Shown here piece after piece: positions 33,786-42,225 of a stretch of DNA of 64,000 nucleotides (within the stretch, counting starts at the first letter, position 1; the number at the start of each line of letters is the position of its first letter). The translations under genes were made by a program, and so were the position numbers. The stretch is from Ruminococcus_G sp964621905 (GTDB taxonomy: Bacteria > Bacillota > Clostridia > Lachnospirales > Lachnospiraceae): NCBI GenBank assembly GCA_964621905.1, contig CAZUNG010000010.1, forward strand, positions 43,570 through 107,569. Direction: 5' to 3'. A model generated the notes under the pieces. It ran no database searches. It was not told the origin of the DNA and was given only the letters and a program-made list of their open reading frames with translations.

Positions 33786-34514
33786 TTGCAGCAGGAGCTT
33801 TCCAGAACAGAGGTTTTAATAGGGAGCGAGGGGATACAGCAGCTTAACCGGATAAAAGTAGCTGTCTTTGGCCTGGGGGGAGTCGGGTCATACGTGGTTG
33901 AGGCTTTGGCGAGATGTGGGATTGGTTCACTGACTTTGGTAGATCATGATGTGATTTCGGTGACCAATATCAACAGACAGCTGCTCGCACTGCATTCGAC
34001 GATTGGAAAATTTAAAACAGAGGTGGCAAAAGACAGGGTGCGTGATATAGATCCTGATATGCTGGTACATACCTATCAGACATTCTATAATGAGGAAACT
34101 GCCGGTCTGTTTGATCTTTCGTCGTATGATTACATTGTTGATGCGATTGATACGGTTACCTCTAAGCTGTTATTGATTGAAAACGCGAAAAGGGCCGGAA
34201 CACCAATCATATGTTCGATGGGAACGGGGAATAAACTGGATCCTGGACGTTTTGAAATCACAGATATTTCGAAAACCAGCGTATGCCCGCTGGCGAAGGT
34301 AATGCGTCAGGAATTGCGAAAGCGCAGGATAAAAAAGGTAAAGGTGCTTTATTCCAAAGAGATTCCGGTAAAAAGAAAAACGGAACCGATGGAAAAGAAA
34401 GGCAATACCACGCATCCCGTTCCGGGCAGCATATCCTTTGTTCCGTCGGCGGCAGGGCTGATGCTCGCCGGTGAGGTGATACGTGATTTGCTGAGTCAAA
34501 AGAGCATAAAATAA
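33786..34514 (+). CDS. tcdA: tRNA threonylcarbamoyladenosine dehydratase (HesA/MoeB/ThiF family)
   Basis: A 242-residue E1-like ATP-dependent enzyme. TcdA cyclises t6A37 in tRNA to ct6A. The nucleotide-binding GLGGVGSYVVEALARCGIG (residues 29-47), the DHDVISVTNINRQ segment and the VDAIDTV motif are clear, and the Arg-rich C-terminal half fits TcdA better than MoeB or ThiF. The start codon appears to be TTG at 33786, with AGAGAGGTC upstream and no suitable ATG. Confidence 0.92.
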   Translation: MQQELSRTEVLIGSEGIQQLNRIKVAVFGLGGVGSYVVEALARCGIGSLTLVDHDVISVTNINRQLLALHSTIGKFKTEVAKDRVRDIDPDMLVHTYQTFYNEETAGLFDLSSYDYIVDAIDTVTSKLLLIENAKRAGTPIICSMGTGNKLDPGRFEITDISKTSVCPLAKVMRQELRKRRIKKVKVLYSKEIPVKRKTEPMEKKGNTTHPVPGSISFVPSAAGLMLAGEVIRDLLSQKSIK

Positions 34515-34560
34515 TTGTCAATGCGATAAAGTATATAGAGGACAGCGGAGAGTAAAAACA

Positions 34561-35496
34561 GTGGAAGGCAGAGGAAACGATTTGAAGGAATCGATATATG
34601 AAAAATTATGTGCGGCAGTCGGTGAAGATTTTGTGCAGCAGGAAGAACCTATGAAAAATCACACGACGTTCCGTATCGGAGGACCCGCGGATTATTTTGT
34701 CTGCCCGCAAAATTACGGGCAGACAGCTGAGGTTGTTAAGCTGTGTCGGGAGGAAAAAATATCCGGCTGCATTATTGGAAACGGCAGTAACCTGCTCGTC
34801 AGTGATGAGGGGTACCGAGGCGTGATTATTCAGCTGTACAGGAACATGAGCCGGATTGCGGTTGAGGGAACACAAATCAGGGCACAGGCCGGTGCGCTTC
34901 TCTCGCAGATTGGCAGCAGAGCGTTGGAATACGGACTCACCGGCATGGAATTTGCCGCGGGTATACCAGGGACGGCCGGTGGGGCTGTCGTGATGAATGC
35001 GGGTGCCTACGGCGGAGAGATGAAAGATATCCTTTCTGAGGTAACGGTACTGAAACGGGATGGAGAGATCCTTGCGATCCCTGCGGATGGGCTTGAATTG
35101 GGCTACCGTACCAGTATTATAAAAAAGGAAAGTTACATTGTGCTGGAGGCCTTGTTTGAATTAAAGCATGGTGATGTCTCAGCGATCCGTCAGCGGATGG
35201 AGGAACTGAAAAAACTAAGATGCGAGAAACAGCCGCTTGAATATCCAAGTGCAGGGAGTACCTTTAAAAGACCCCAGGGATATTATGCGGGAAAACTGAT
35301 TATGGACGCCGGACTTCGGGGATATCGTGTCGGCGGTGCCATGATATCGGAAAAACACTGTGGATTTGTCGTGAATGTTCAGGATGCTACCGCATGTGAT
35401 GTACGGACCTTGATGGAATATGTGAGGAAAGAAGTAAAAGCACAATTTGGCGTGGAATTGGAACCGGAGGTTAAGTTTTTGGGAGAATTTCATTAA
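34561..35496 (+). CDS. murB: UDP-N-acetylmuramate dehydrogenase
   Basis: The 311-residue flavoenzyme reduces UDP-GlcNAc-enolpyruvate to UDP-MurNAc in peptidoglycan synthesis. It has the FAD-binding segment (IIGNGSNLLVSDEGYRG), GIPGTAGGAVVMNAGAYGGE, and the catalytic Ser region SAGSTFKRP. The start is GTG 34561 with GGAGAG 8 bases upstream. A TTG at 34582 is a weaker alternative. The short type II form (no extra domain) is present. Confidence 0.96.
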   Translation: MEGRGNDLKESIYEKLCAAVGEDFVQQEEPMKNHTTFRIGGPADYFVCPQNYGQTAEVVKLCREEKISGCIIGNGSNLLVSDEGYRGVIIQLYRNMSRIAVEGTQIRAQAGALLSQIGSRALEYGLTGMEFAAGIPGTAGGAVVMNAGAYGGEMKDILSEVTVLKRDGEILAIPADGLELGYRTSIIKKESYIVLEALFELKHGDVSAIRQRMEELKKLRCEKQPLEYPSAGSTFKRPQGYYAGKLIMDAGLRGYRVGGAMISEKHCGFVVNVQDATACDVRTLMEYVRKEVKAQFGVELEPEVKFLGEFH

Positions 35497-35510
35497 AAAG
35501 AGGAGAGCAT

Positions 35511-36392
35511 ATGCGCTTTGTAATTGTGACCGGTATGTCCGGGGCTGGCAAAAGTACAGCTTTGAAAATGCTGGAGGATGCGGGATATTTTTGTGTGGAT
35601 AATCTTCCGATCGCGCTTATGGAGAAATTTGCACAGTTTGCTGTGGAGAGTGTGCCGGATGGAATTCAGAAAGTTGCACTGGGAGTGGACATCCGCAGCG
35701 GTGAAGCACTCGACGAATTGGAGAAAATCCTGGAAAATATGGCAATGAATCATCTGAATTATGAGATTCTGTTTTTGGATGCAGAGGAAGACGTTTTGAT
35801 CAAACGGTATAAAGAGACGCGGCGCAGTCATCCGCTGGCCGGTACGGGACGTGTGGAGGCAGGAATCCGCAGGGAACGCAGCAAACTGCAGTTTCTGAAG
35901 ACGCATGCAGATTATATTCTGGATACCAGCAGACTTCTCACAAGAGAGCTGAAAGCCGAACTTGATAAAATATTTATCCGGGATCAGAAATTTAAAAGCC
36001 TGATGATTACGGTTCTGTCATTCGGCTTTAAATACGGGATACCGGAAGATGCGGATCTCGTCTTTGATGTGAGGTTTCTTCCAAACCCCTATTATCTGGA
36101 AGAACTGCGCCCTTTAAGCGGTAATGATGCTCCGGTGAAAGAGTATGTGATGGGATTTGAAGTTGCGGTACAGTTTCTGGATAAGCTTGGTGACATGATA
36201 AGGTTTCTGATACCGAACTATATAGTTGAAGGCAAGAATCAGCTGGTGATCGCCGTGGGGTGTACCGGCGGAAAACACCGTTCTGTAACACTGGCCAATG
36301 AACTCTTTTATCAGTTGTCAGGTGAGGAAGAATACGGACTGAAAATAGAGCACCGGGATATCGGAAAAGATATTGTGACGAAACCACTGTAA
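35511..36392 (+). CDS. rapZ: RNase adapter protein / nucleotide-binding protein RapZ
   Basis: A 293-residue P-loop protein with VTGMSGAGKSTALKMLEDAGYFCVDNLP at the N-terminus and GCTGGKHRSV near the C-terminus, both hallmarks of RapZ/YvcJ. In Gram-positive bacteria it binds nucleotides and affects competence and cell envelope control. It follows murB by 14 bases and precedes whiA. The usual middle gene yvcK (glmR) is not here. Confidence 0.95.
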   Translation: MRFVIVTGMSGAGKSTALKMLEDAGYFCVDNLPIALMEKFAQFAVESVPDGIQKVALGVDIRSGEALDELEKILENMAMNHLNYEILFLDAEEDVLIKRYKETRRSHPLAGTGRVEAGIRRERSKLQFLKTHADYILDTSRLLTRELKAELDKIFIRDQKFKSLMITVLSFGFKYGIPEDADLVFDVRFLPNPYYLEELRPLSGNDAPVKEYVMGFEVAVQFLDKLGDMIRFLIPNYIVEGKNQLVIAVGCTGGKHRSVTLANELFYQLSGEEEYGLKIEHRDIGKDIVTKPL

Positions 36393-36423
36393 TCCGGTGC
36401 GGGATTTGGAAAGAAGGATGAAC

Positions 36424-37392
36424 ATGTCTTTTTCGGGGGATGTAAAAGAAGAATTATCAAAACAATTCAGTGCAGCCAGGCATTGCCAGATCGCTGAGAT
36501 TGCGGCAATTATCAGTATGTGCGGTGAAGTTTTGATTTCGGAGGATGACCGGTATTCCATAAAAATACATACGGAAAATGTAGCTGTTGCGAGAAAATGC
36601 TTTACAATCTTGAAAAAAGGATTTAAGATAGATACTGAAATTGTGATTCGGCGCAATCAGTATTTAAAGAAAAGTAACGTGTATCTGCTTACTGTGTCAT
36701 CTCATGAAGATTCGATCCGGCTTTTAAAAGCAGTCAAATTTCTGGGTGGAGATGGCATGATGGCGGAGGATGTTGCGCTTGTCAATCACCTGGTTGTACA
36801 GCAAAATTGCTGTAAAAGGGCATTTGTGAGAGGAGCGTTTCTGGCCTCCGGTTCACTGAGTGCACCTGAAAAGTTTTATCATCTGGAAATCGTATGTACA
36901 GCTATGGACAAGGCAGCACAGCTTCAGGAGATCATCATGAGCCTTGGGATTGAAGCCAAGATTGTGAGTCGCAAGAAATATTACGTTGTTTATATAAAGG
37001 AGGGTGCCCAGATTGTTGATTTCCTAGGCTTGATGGAAGCGAATGTTTCCCTGATGAATCTGGAAAATATCAGGATTCTGAAAGAAATGCGGAATAACGT
37101 AAATCGAAAAGTGAACTGTGAGACTGCGAATATAAATAAAACAGTTTCAGCAGCGGTGAAACAGATAGAAGATATTGAATATATCCGAGACGTAGCGGGA
37201 CTTAACAGCTTGACAGAGAGCCTGGAAGAAATAGCGGTTTTAAGATTGGAATATCCGGAGGCAACGCTGAAAGAGCTTGGCACAATGCTGACACCACAGG
37301 TTGGAAAATCCGGAGTGAACCACAGGCTGAGAAAATTAAGTGAGATTGCTTCTAAGCTTAAGGAGAACAAGGAGGAGTTTTATTATGATTAA
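36424..37392 (+). CDS. whiA: DNA-binding protein WhiA
   Basis: The 322-residue protein has the MSFSGDVKEELSKQ start, LAGLIDADG-like remnants of a homing endonuclease fold in the middle, and a C-terminal helix-turn-helix with LGTMLTPQVGKSGVNHRLRKL. WhiA influences cell division and chromosome segregation. The start at 36424 is preferred (AGAAGG 7 bases upstream). It overlaps the HPr-like gene by 8 bases. Confidence 0.95.
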   Translation: MSFSGDVKEELSKQFSAARHCQIAEIAAIISMCGEVLISEDDRYSIKIHTENVAVARKCFTILKKGFKIDTEIVIRRNQYLKKSNVYLLTVSSHEDSIRLLKAVKFLGGDGMMAEDVALVNHLVVQQNCCKRAFVRGAFLASGSLSAPEKFYHLEIVCTAMDKAAQLQEIIMSLGIEAKIVSRKKYYVVYIKEGAQIVDFLGLMEANVSLMNLENIRILKEMRNNVNRKVNCETANINKTVSAAVKQIEDIEYIRDVAGLNSLTESLEEIAVLRLEYPEATLKELGTMLTPQVGKSGVNHRLRKLSEIASKLKENKEEFYYD

Positions 37393-37642
37393 GAGACCAA
37401 TTACGATTCAGCTGGCGAATGGACTGGAAGCACGTCCCGTGGCGATGCTTGTACAGGTCGCGAGTCAATTTGAAAGCGAGATTCAAATCGAGAGCGGAGT
37501 ACGGAAAGTAAACGCAAAAAGCATTATGGGAATGATGACGCTTGGGCTGTCAACAGGGGAGAGCGTTGTGGTATATGCAGACGGCAAAGACGAAGAAGAT
37601 GCAATTCGAGGTATCGAAGAATATCTGTCATCACGAAAATAG
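37385..37642 (+). CDS. HPr-family protein lacking His15 (Crh-like)
   Basis: An 85-residue HPr fold protein. The phosphorylatable His15 of HPr is replaced by Glu (NGLEARPVAM, residue 15). The regulatory Ser46 is kept in KVNAKSIMGMM. This is the arrangement of Crh, a regulator that cannot take part in PTS phosphotransfer but can be phosphorylated on Ser46 by HPr kinase to act with CcpA. The location after whiA matches crh in B. subtilis, although Crh there has Gln. AAGGAGGAG precedes the ATG, inside the end of whiA. A direct test of Ser46 phosphorylation would settle the role. Confidence 0.88.
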   Translation: MIKRPITIQLANGLEARPVAMLVQVASQFESEIQIESGVRKVNAKSIMGMMTLGLSTGESVVVYADGKDEEDAIRGIEEYLSSRK

Positions 37643-37665
37643 CTGCTATGAAATGAGAATGCAAA

Positions 37666-37717
37666 GAAGGCACAGAAAAGCTGTGAAACATACAACTTTT
37701 CGATGCCTTCTTTTTTT
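37666..37717 (+). terminator. Rho-independent terminator
   Basis: GAAGGCA (37666-37672) pairs with TGCCTTC (37704-37710), with an inner helix AAAAG/CTTTT, and a run of seven Ts follows. It ends the murB-HPr-like operon. Confidence 0.88.
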
Positions 37718-37756
37718 GATGAGATGGCGTATAACATGGTTTGAGCTGCAGTTTTG

Positions 37757-38659
37757 TCAATGATCTTCGCAGCGGGTCTTGTTCCGGAAACTCTGAGAAA
37801 GAGACGGGTAAAGAGCAATGATCCAGAAAACGACGACCAGATAGCGCAGACAGCTGCCAAAAAAGGAATCACCAAGTATGGGCTTTAGCCCCTGCTGAAA
37901 GGCAAATGTAGTTAAAAGACCGATCAGAAACTGCAGCAGCCGTTCCCTTCCGGTGTCCGGATAAGTGAAGTTAATGTAGCGCCTTTCTACAAAAAACCCG
38001 GCGGCAAAGCCCAGCCCAGCTCCGCAGGCCTTAAAACAGTCAGCGGCTTGGGAGGCGGGAAGAACACCTGCATGATACAGCGAATAATTGTAAATGATAA
38101 GTGCAAGGGACACCAGAATCATGACAAGACTTACAGGAAGATCATAATTGCTGCTGTCCAGCACAGGGCGGACATATTTCCACACAAGGACAGAAATTAT
38201 AAGCGATACTGCCATGGAAACCAGAACGTCTTTTGGAGTATGCACACCCAGATAGAGCCGGGAAAAGCCAATCAGTGCAATCATGATAAAACACAGGATT
38301 TTTGAAACCCATTTTTTCGCAGAAAAGCCAAGTGTTGAAAACAGAGCAGTTCCGCTCTGGGTATGGCCGCTTGGAAAGGAATAACCGGTGGCAGCGGGAA
38401 CCGCTGACGATACGGCATGGAAATCGGGATCCAGCACCCAGGGACGGGGGATTCTAAATGTGACTTTCAGTCCCTGGACAGTAAGACCTGACAGAAAATA
38501 GGAAAAACCCAGCGTGTAGGCAAGTCTTTTGTCACGTCCCCAGTAATACCAGCAGATGATAGCCACAACGAGAGTTTCCTGGGCAAAAACAGTAATCAAC
38601 TGAAATAACATGTCAAGCGGCAAAATACGGTATTCAGCCAGCAGTCGCAGAAAATCCAT
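37757..38659 (-). CDS. PAP2 family membrane phosphatase
   Basis: A 300-residue protein with six or more membrane segments and the three phosphatase motifs of the PAP2 family: KVTFRIPRPW, YSFPSGHTQSG and SRLYLGVHTPKDV. Such enzymes dephosphorylate phosphatidic acid, phosphatidylglycerophosphate or undecaprenyl pyrophosphate. The substrate is not evident. AGAAGGAG precedes the ATG. It lies 22 bases downstream of the GNAT gene on the same strand and probably shares its transcript. Confidence 0.92.
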   Translation of the reverse strand: MDFLRLLAEYRILPLDMLFQLITVFAQETLVVAIICWYYWGRDKRLAYTLGFSYFLSGLTVQGLKVTFRIPRPWVLDPDFHAVSSAVPAATGYSFPSGHTQSGTALFSTLGFSAKKWVSKILCFIMIALIGFSRLYLGVHTPKDVLVSMAVSLIISVLVWKYVRPVLDSSNYDLPVSLVMILVSLALIIYNYSLYHAGVLPASQAADCFKACGAGLGFAAGFFVERRYINFTYPDTGRERLLQFLIGLLTTFAFQQGLKPILGDSFFGSCLRYLVVVFWIIALYPSLSQSFRNKTRCEDH

Positions 38660-38681
38660 GATTAAATACTCCTTCTTTTAA

Positions 38682-39440
38682 TTAGAATTGATGAAAAGGA
38701 AGAACCCGGAACCAATAGGTATAGAATGGCTGATAGCCGAGTGAACGATATAGTGTTTCGGCCGGTTTGTTGCCGGATACAACCTGAAGATAGGAACGGA
38801 GAGCTCCCTGTCTGATCCCTTCCTGTAAAACAGCGCTGCAGATGGCACGCGCATATCCCTTCCCTCTGCAGGAAGGGTGAACGTGGATGGCATACAGACC
38901 AATGAATTCCCGATCCATGATGCCGAGCCCGGTTGCGGCTATTTTTCCGTCAATGGAGATAGATGCGGCGATCGTATCTTTGGGAATCGCGCGGTACATG
39001 GAAGGTACAATCTGCCGGTGCGTGATATTAGTAGTGCCTTTCAGCCCGAACAGTCCATCGATCCAACGTGGAGAAATCGTCTGCTCCAGCGTCACTTCGG
39101 GAACATTCCGGGCGGGCTTGAAATGCTGCAGATTCAGGGTCATAACATCTGTTGTATGTTCTATTATATAACAGCGGCGTTCCAGTTCTCTGTCGAATAT
39201 CCTGTCAACAAGCGGACTTATTTTAAAAACAGATGGAGTTCCCCATTTTCGGTAGACCTGTTCGCAGTACTCAATCTTGTCGTCAATGGGAATTGTGGAA
39301 AGCCCAATCTGTTCCACACTGTTTGTGCGGTGGGTATAAAAATAGGAAAACCGAAGAAGCCATCCGTCATAGATCTGTATCTGATGCGAAGGCCAGGCAT
39401 TTAAGGAAAGATCTTCGATTGTTTTGATATCGGAATTCAT
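38682..39440 (-). CDS. GNAT family N-acetyltransferase
   Basis: The 252-residue protein carries a C-terminal GNAT domain with the acetyl-CoA loop segment VHPSCRGKGYARAICSAVL and SLGYQPFYTYWFR at the end. The N-terminal half is less typical. The start at 39440 is preferred because GGAGG lies 11 bases upstream. The ATG at 39449 is too close to it. The acceptor substrate is unknown. Confidence 0.88.
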   Translation of the reverse strand: MNSDIKTIEDLSLNAWPSHQIQIYDGWLLRFSYFYTHRTNSVEQIGLSTIPIDDKIEYCEQVYRKWGTPSVFKISPLVDRIFDRELERRCYIIEHTTDVMTLNLQHFKPARNVPEVTLEQTISPRWIDGLFGLKGTTNITHRQIVPSMYRAIPKDTIAASISIDGKIAATGLGIMDREFIGLYAIHVHPSCRGKGYARAICSAVLQEGIRQGALRSYLQVVSGNKPAETLYRSLGYQPFYTYWFRVLPFHQF

Positions 39441-39590
39441 AATATACATTACCTCCAGCTGAGAATATTATAATTCATAATCCTTTTGCGGGCAAGGTAC
39501 TTAAATTTTATATAATTTTTTGTGTACAGAATCCAAAACTGATGTTAGAATAAAATGTAATGGGAATTCAAATACAAGGAGAGAATAAGA

Positions 39591-40721
39591 ATGGCAAGAT
39601 TTTTAAAATGGATTGTAAACATTATTCTGCTGCTTTCCATTGTGGTTGCGGGTGCACTGCTCATTCCGCCTCTGGCAGGGGTGACGACGGTAATCATCGA
39701 TGAAGTGGATATGGATACGAACCTCGGCAAAGGCTCCGTGACTTATGCGATAGATGATAAGGTGACAGAACTGGAAATCGGCGACGATGTGCTGGTAACC
39801 GAAAGCGACAGTAATTACGTATACCGCGTCAAAAGTATAGACACCAGTGACGGAACGTGTGTGCTTGAAGATACCAAGAACGCAAATACAGAACCGGTTA
39901 CAAAGACATTTCGCTCAAATGTGCCGAAAGTAGTCTTAAGTGTACCGTTTATCGGTTATATCTCAATGGCGATGAAAAGCACGGAAGGGCTGATCATCAT
40001 CGGCCTGGCGGTTGTATTTGTTGTGATTCTTTTTATTTTGGCTGAACTTTGGCGACCGGATGAAGATGAGGAGGACGAAGAAGACGAGGAAGAAGAGACA
40101 ACGGCAGAACGGCCTGTAAGGCGTCCGGTTCATGTGGATATGTCCTCTCAGATCATGGAAGAAGCCAGCAATGCAATTGCATCGGCGGTTTCCAGTGTTG
40201 TGAAACAGGAAAAACTTCAGGGAGAAAGAGAAGAAACTCTTTACGCAGAAGAAACGATACTGGCGGATGCCTTTGAGACAGAGGAACTGGAGATCATACC
40301 GGAGGAAACAGAAATGAGCACTGGGGCGGTGCAGGAGGAAGAATCGGATGATGTGCTTGAAATTGAACAGCTTCTGCGTCAGGAGGAGGCGCTCGCAGCC
40401 GGAGGCAAGGCAAAAGAGGTGATGAAGTCCGAGGGCGAACAGGAACAGCCGTCAAAGGCAGATGAAAACCTCCGTGTTCTTCTGCAGGAATTTGAAGAGA
40501 GCGGTGAAGAGGGAATGTGGGAAGAGGAGCCGCAGGCAGAAGAAGCGGCAGAAACTGCAGAAGAAGAACTGGAAGAACAAATGGAGGAAAAGACGCTGGC
40601 CATGCCGGTTTATACGGCCGAAGAATTGCTGAAAAAGGCAAAAGAGGAAGGCGAAGAACCGGGCGTCGTAAAAGATGACGACAGCGGAGTGACGATTCTT
40701 GACTATTCTGATTTGCTTTAA
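39591..40721 (+). CDS. Membrane protein with very acidic C-terminal tail, function unknown
   Basis: A 376-residue protein with a signal-like first membrane segment (7-27), a beta-rich outside domain (30-120) and a second membrane segment (124-152). A long cytoplasmic tail very rich in Glu and Asp follows (about 155-376). The outside domain vaguely recalls S26 signal peptidase folds (IGDDVLVTESDSNYVYRVKSID), but no catalytic Ser/Lys pair is seen. GGAGAG precedes the ATG. A terminator follows, and this terminator overlaps the rpsJ promoter. Confidence 0.8.
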   Translation: MARFLKWIVNIILLLSIVVAGALLIPPLAGVTTVIIDEVDMDTNLGKGSVTYAIDDKVTELEIGDDVLVTESDSNYVYRVKSIDTSDGTCVLEDTKNANTEPVTKTFRSNVPKVVLSVPFIGYISMAMKSTEGLIIIGLAVVFVVILFILAELWRPDEDEEDEEDEEEETTAERPVRRPVHVDMSSQIMEEASNAIASAVSSVVKQEKLQGEREETLYAEETILADAFETEELEIIPEETEMSTGAVQEEESDDVLEIEQLLRQEEALAAGGKAKEVMKSEGEQEQPSKADENLRVLLQEFEESGEEGMWEEEPQAEEAAETAEEELEEQMEEKTLAMPVYTAEELLKKAKEEGEEPGVVKDDDSGVTILDYSDLL

Positions 40722-40765
40722 TTGAAAGCTGAGATAAATTGAGAAAAAAATCAAAAAAATAAAAA

Positions 40766-40796
40766 AAACCCCTTGCATTTGCGAGGGGTTTCGTTT
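40766..40796 (+). terminator. Terminator overlapping the rpsJ promoter
   Basis: AAACCCCT (40766-40773) pairs with AGGGGTTT (40784-40791) and is followed by CGTTT. The loop and 3' arm contain the -35 box and spacer of the next promoter. Confidence 0.8.
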
Positions 40797-40801
40797 ATAA
40801 T
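40773..40801 (+). promoter_or_regulatory. Promoter of the S10 ribosomal protein operon
   Basis: TTGCAT (40773-40778), 17 bases, TATAAT (40796-40801). Transcription from near 40808 gives a leader of about 220 bases to rpsJ. A TTGCAT-17-TATACT copy starts the rpmJ unit at 55698. Confidence 0.75.
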
Positions 40802-40807
40802 CATTCA

Positions 40808-41029
40808 TGTTGTGACATTGATAGCTGTGAAGCGCGAGGTTGCTGCAGAAACTGCAGGTTTTCCGTGGAGCGAATGTCAAGTTAGAAAACTGGCGACAAG
40901 TCACTGTACAAGTTAAAAAAGTCCATCGTAAAGAGTGGAATGCCGCGTGTGAAATTAGGACACACCCGGAGATGTGTACAGTCACCGCTTGTCGTACTCG
41001 AAAAGTGCGAAAAGGAGGCGACTTTTTTT
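40808..41029 (+). promoter_or_regulatory. Structured leader of the S10 operon
   Basis: The 222-base untranslated leader contains small stem-loops (for example CTGCAG-AAA-CTGCAG near 40843-40857). Just before rpsJ an imperfect stem pairs AAAAGT (41001-41006) with ACTTTT and places the ribosome binding site (GGAGG, 41014-41018) in the loop, ahead of a T-run. It may be an autoregulatory or attenuation leader. I cannot assign it to a known r-protein leader family with certainty. Confidence 0.5.
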
Positions 41030-41347
41030 ATGGCAAGTCAAGTAATGAGAATCACATTAAAAGCTTATGATCATCAGCTGGTTGATGCATCCGCAAGCAA
41101 AATCATCGAAACTGTAAAAAAGAATGGAGCAGTAGTGAGTGGACCGGTCCCACTTCCAACTAAGAAAGAGGTAGTTACAATTCTTAGAGCGGTTCATAAG
41201 TACAAAGATTCCAGAGAGCAGTTTGAACAGAGAACTCATAAAAGACTGATCGATATCGTGACACCAACACAGAAGACAGTCGATGCATTGTCCAGACTGG
41301 AAATGCCGGCAGGTGTATACATTGATATCAAAATGAAAAACAAATAA
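41030..41347 (+). CDS. rpsJ: 30S ribosomal protein S10
   Basis: A 105-residue S10, a 30S head protein and transcription antitermination partner (NusE). MRITLKAYDHQLVDASASKI at the start and the SREQFEQRTHKRLIDI loop are diagnostic. ATG 41030 (MASQVM) follows GGAGG by 11 bases. It is the first gene of the ribosomal cluster. Confidence 0.97.
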   Translation: MASQVMRITLKAYDHQLVDASASKIIETVKKNGAVVSGPVPLPTKKEVVTILRAVHKYKDSREQFEQRTHKRLIDIVTPTQKTVDALSRLEMPAGVYIDIKMKNK

Positions 41348-41517
41348 TTATAATGAAGTAACGTAAATTATCCTACAGGTTAATATAATGAATGCATTTT
41401 TGGTTAGACCAGGAATCATCTATGATCGGTACAGCCGATTATCGTGTATTGACTTTCTGTCTAGGATGATTGCACAACACAGTGTAATCCGCTGTAGATT
41501 AAGCAGGAGGTAAAGAA
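41348..41517 (+). promoter_or_regulatory. Structured gap between rpsJ and rplC
   Basis: This 170-base gap holds a closing stem AATCATC (41414-41420) with GATGATT (41465-41471) around a perfect hairpin ATCGG-TACAG-CCGAT (41425-41439). No ORF is convincing. It is a candidate cis-regulatory RNA in front of rplC. Confidence 0.45.
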
Positions 41518-42153
41518 ATGAAGAAAGCGATTTTAGCGACAAAGATCGGTATGACACAGATCTTCAATGAAGATGGAGTATTAACACCGGTAACTGTGCT
41601 GCAGGCAGGCCCTTGTGTAGTGACACAGGTGAAAACAGTTGATAATGACGGATACAGCGCAGTACAGGTTGGTTATGTTGACAAAAGAGAAAAACTTGTG
41701 AACAAACCAATGAAAGGACAGTTTGACAAGGCTGGCGTTTCTTATAAGAGATTTGTAAGAGAGTTTAAATTAGAAGATGCAGAAAGTTTTGAATTAGGAC
41801 AGGAAATTAAGGCTGATATCTTTGAGGCAGGCGACAAAGTTGATGCAACGGCAATTTCCAAAGGTAAAGGCTTTCAGGGTGCCATCAAGAGACATGGACA
41901 GTCCAGAGGACCTATGGCTCATGGTTCCAAATATCATCGTCATGCAGGTTCCAACGGCGCTGCATCTGATCCGAGTAAAGTATTCAAAGGAAAGAAAATG
42001 CCGGGACAGATGGGAAATAAGAAAATTACGATCCAGAACCTGGAAATCGTAAGTGTAGATGCAGAGAACAACCTGCTGCTGGTTAAAGGTGCTGTACCAG
42101 GACCTAAAAAATCCTTAGTAACAATTAAAGAAACAGTTAAGACTATAAAATAA
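41518..42153 (+). CDS. rplC: 50S ribosomal protein L3
   Basis: The 211-residue L3 begins AILATKIGMTQIF and has the GKGFQGAIKRHG and PMAHGSKYHRHAGSNG segments of the domain near the peptidyl-transferase centre. AGGAGG precedes the ATG. Confidence 0.98.
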   Translation: MKKAILATKIGMTQIFNEDGVLTPVTVLQAGPCVVTQVKTVDNDGYSAVQVGYVDKREKLVNKPMKGQFDKAGVSYKRFVREFKLEDAESFELGQEIKADIFEAGDKVDATAISKGKGFQGAIKRHGQSRGPMAHGSKYHRHAGSNGAASDPSKVFKGKKMPGQMGNKKITIQNLEIVSVDAENNLLLVKGAVPGPKKSLVTIKETVKTIK

Positions 42154-42225
42154 TTTTTTGTAGGAAACACCAGAAGGTGTACCATGATGCCAGGCGGCAG
42201 ACATGAGGAAAGGAGGAACACACAG

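Noticed and set aside
40840..41070. 76-residue ORF in the S10 leader
   Set aside because: It overlaps the start of rpsJ in another frame and covers the structured leader. There is no suitable ribosome binding site.
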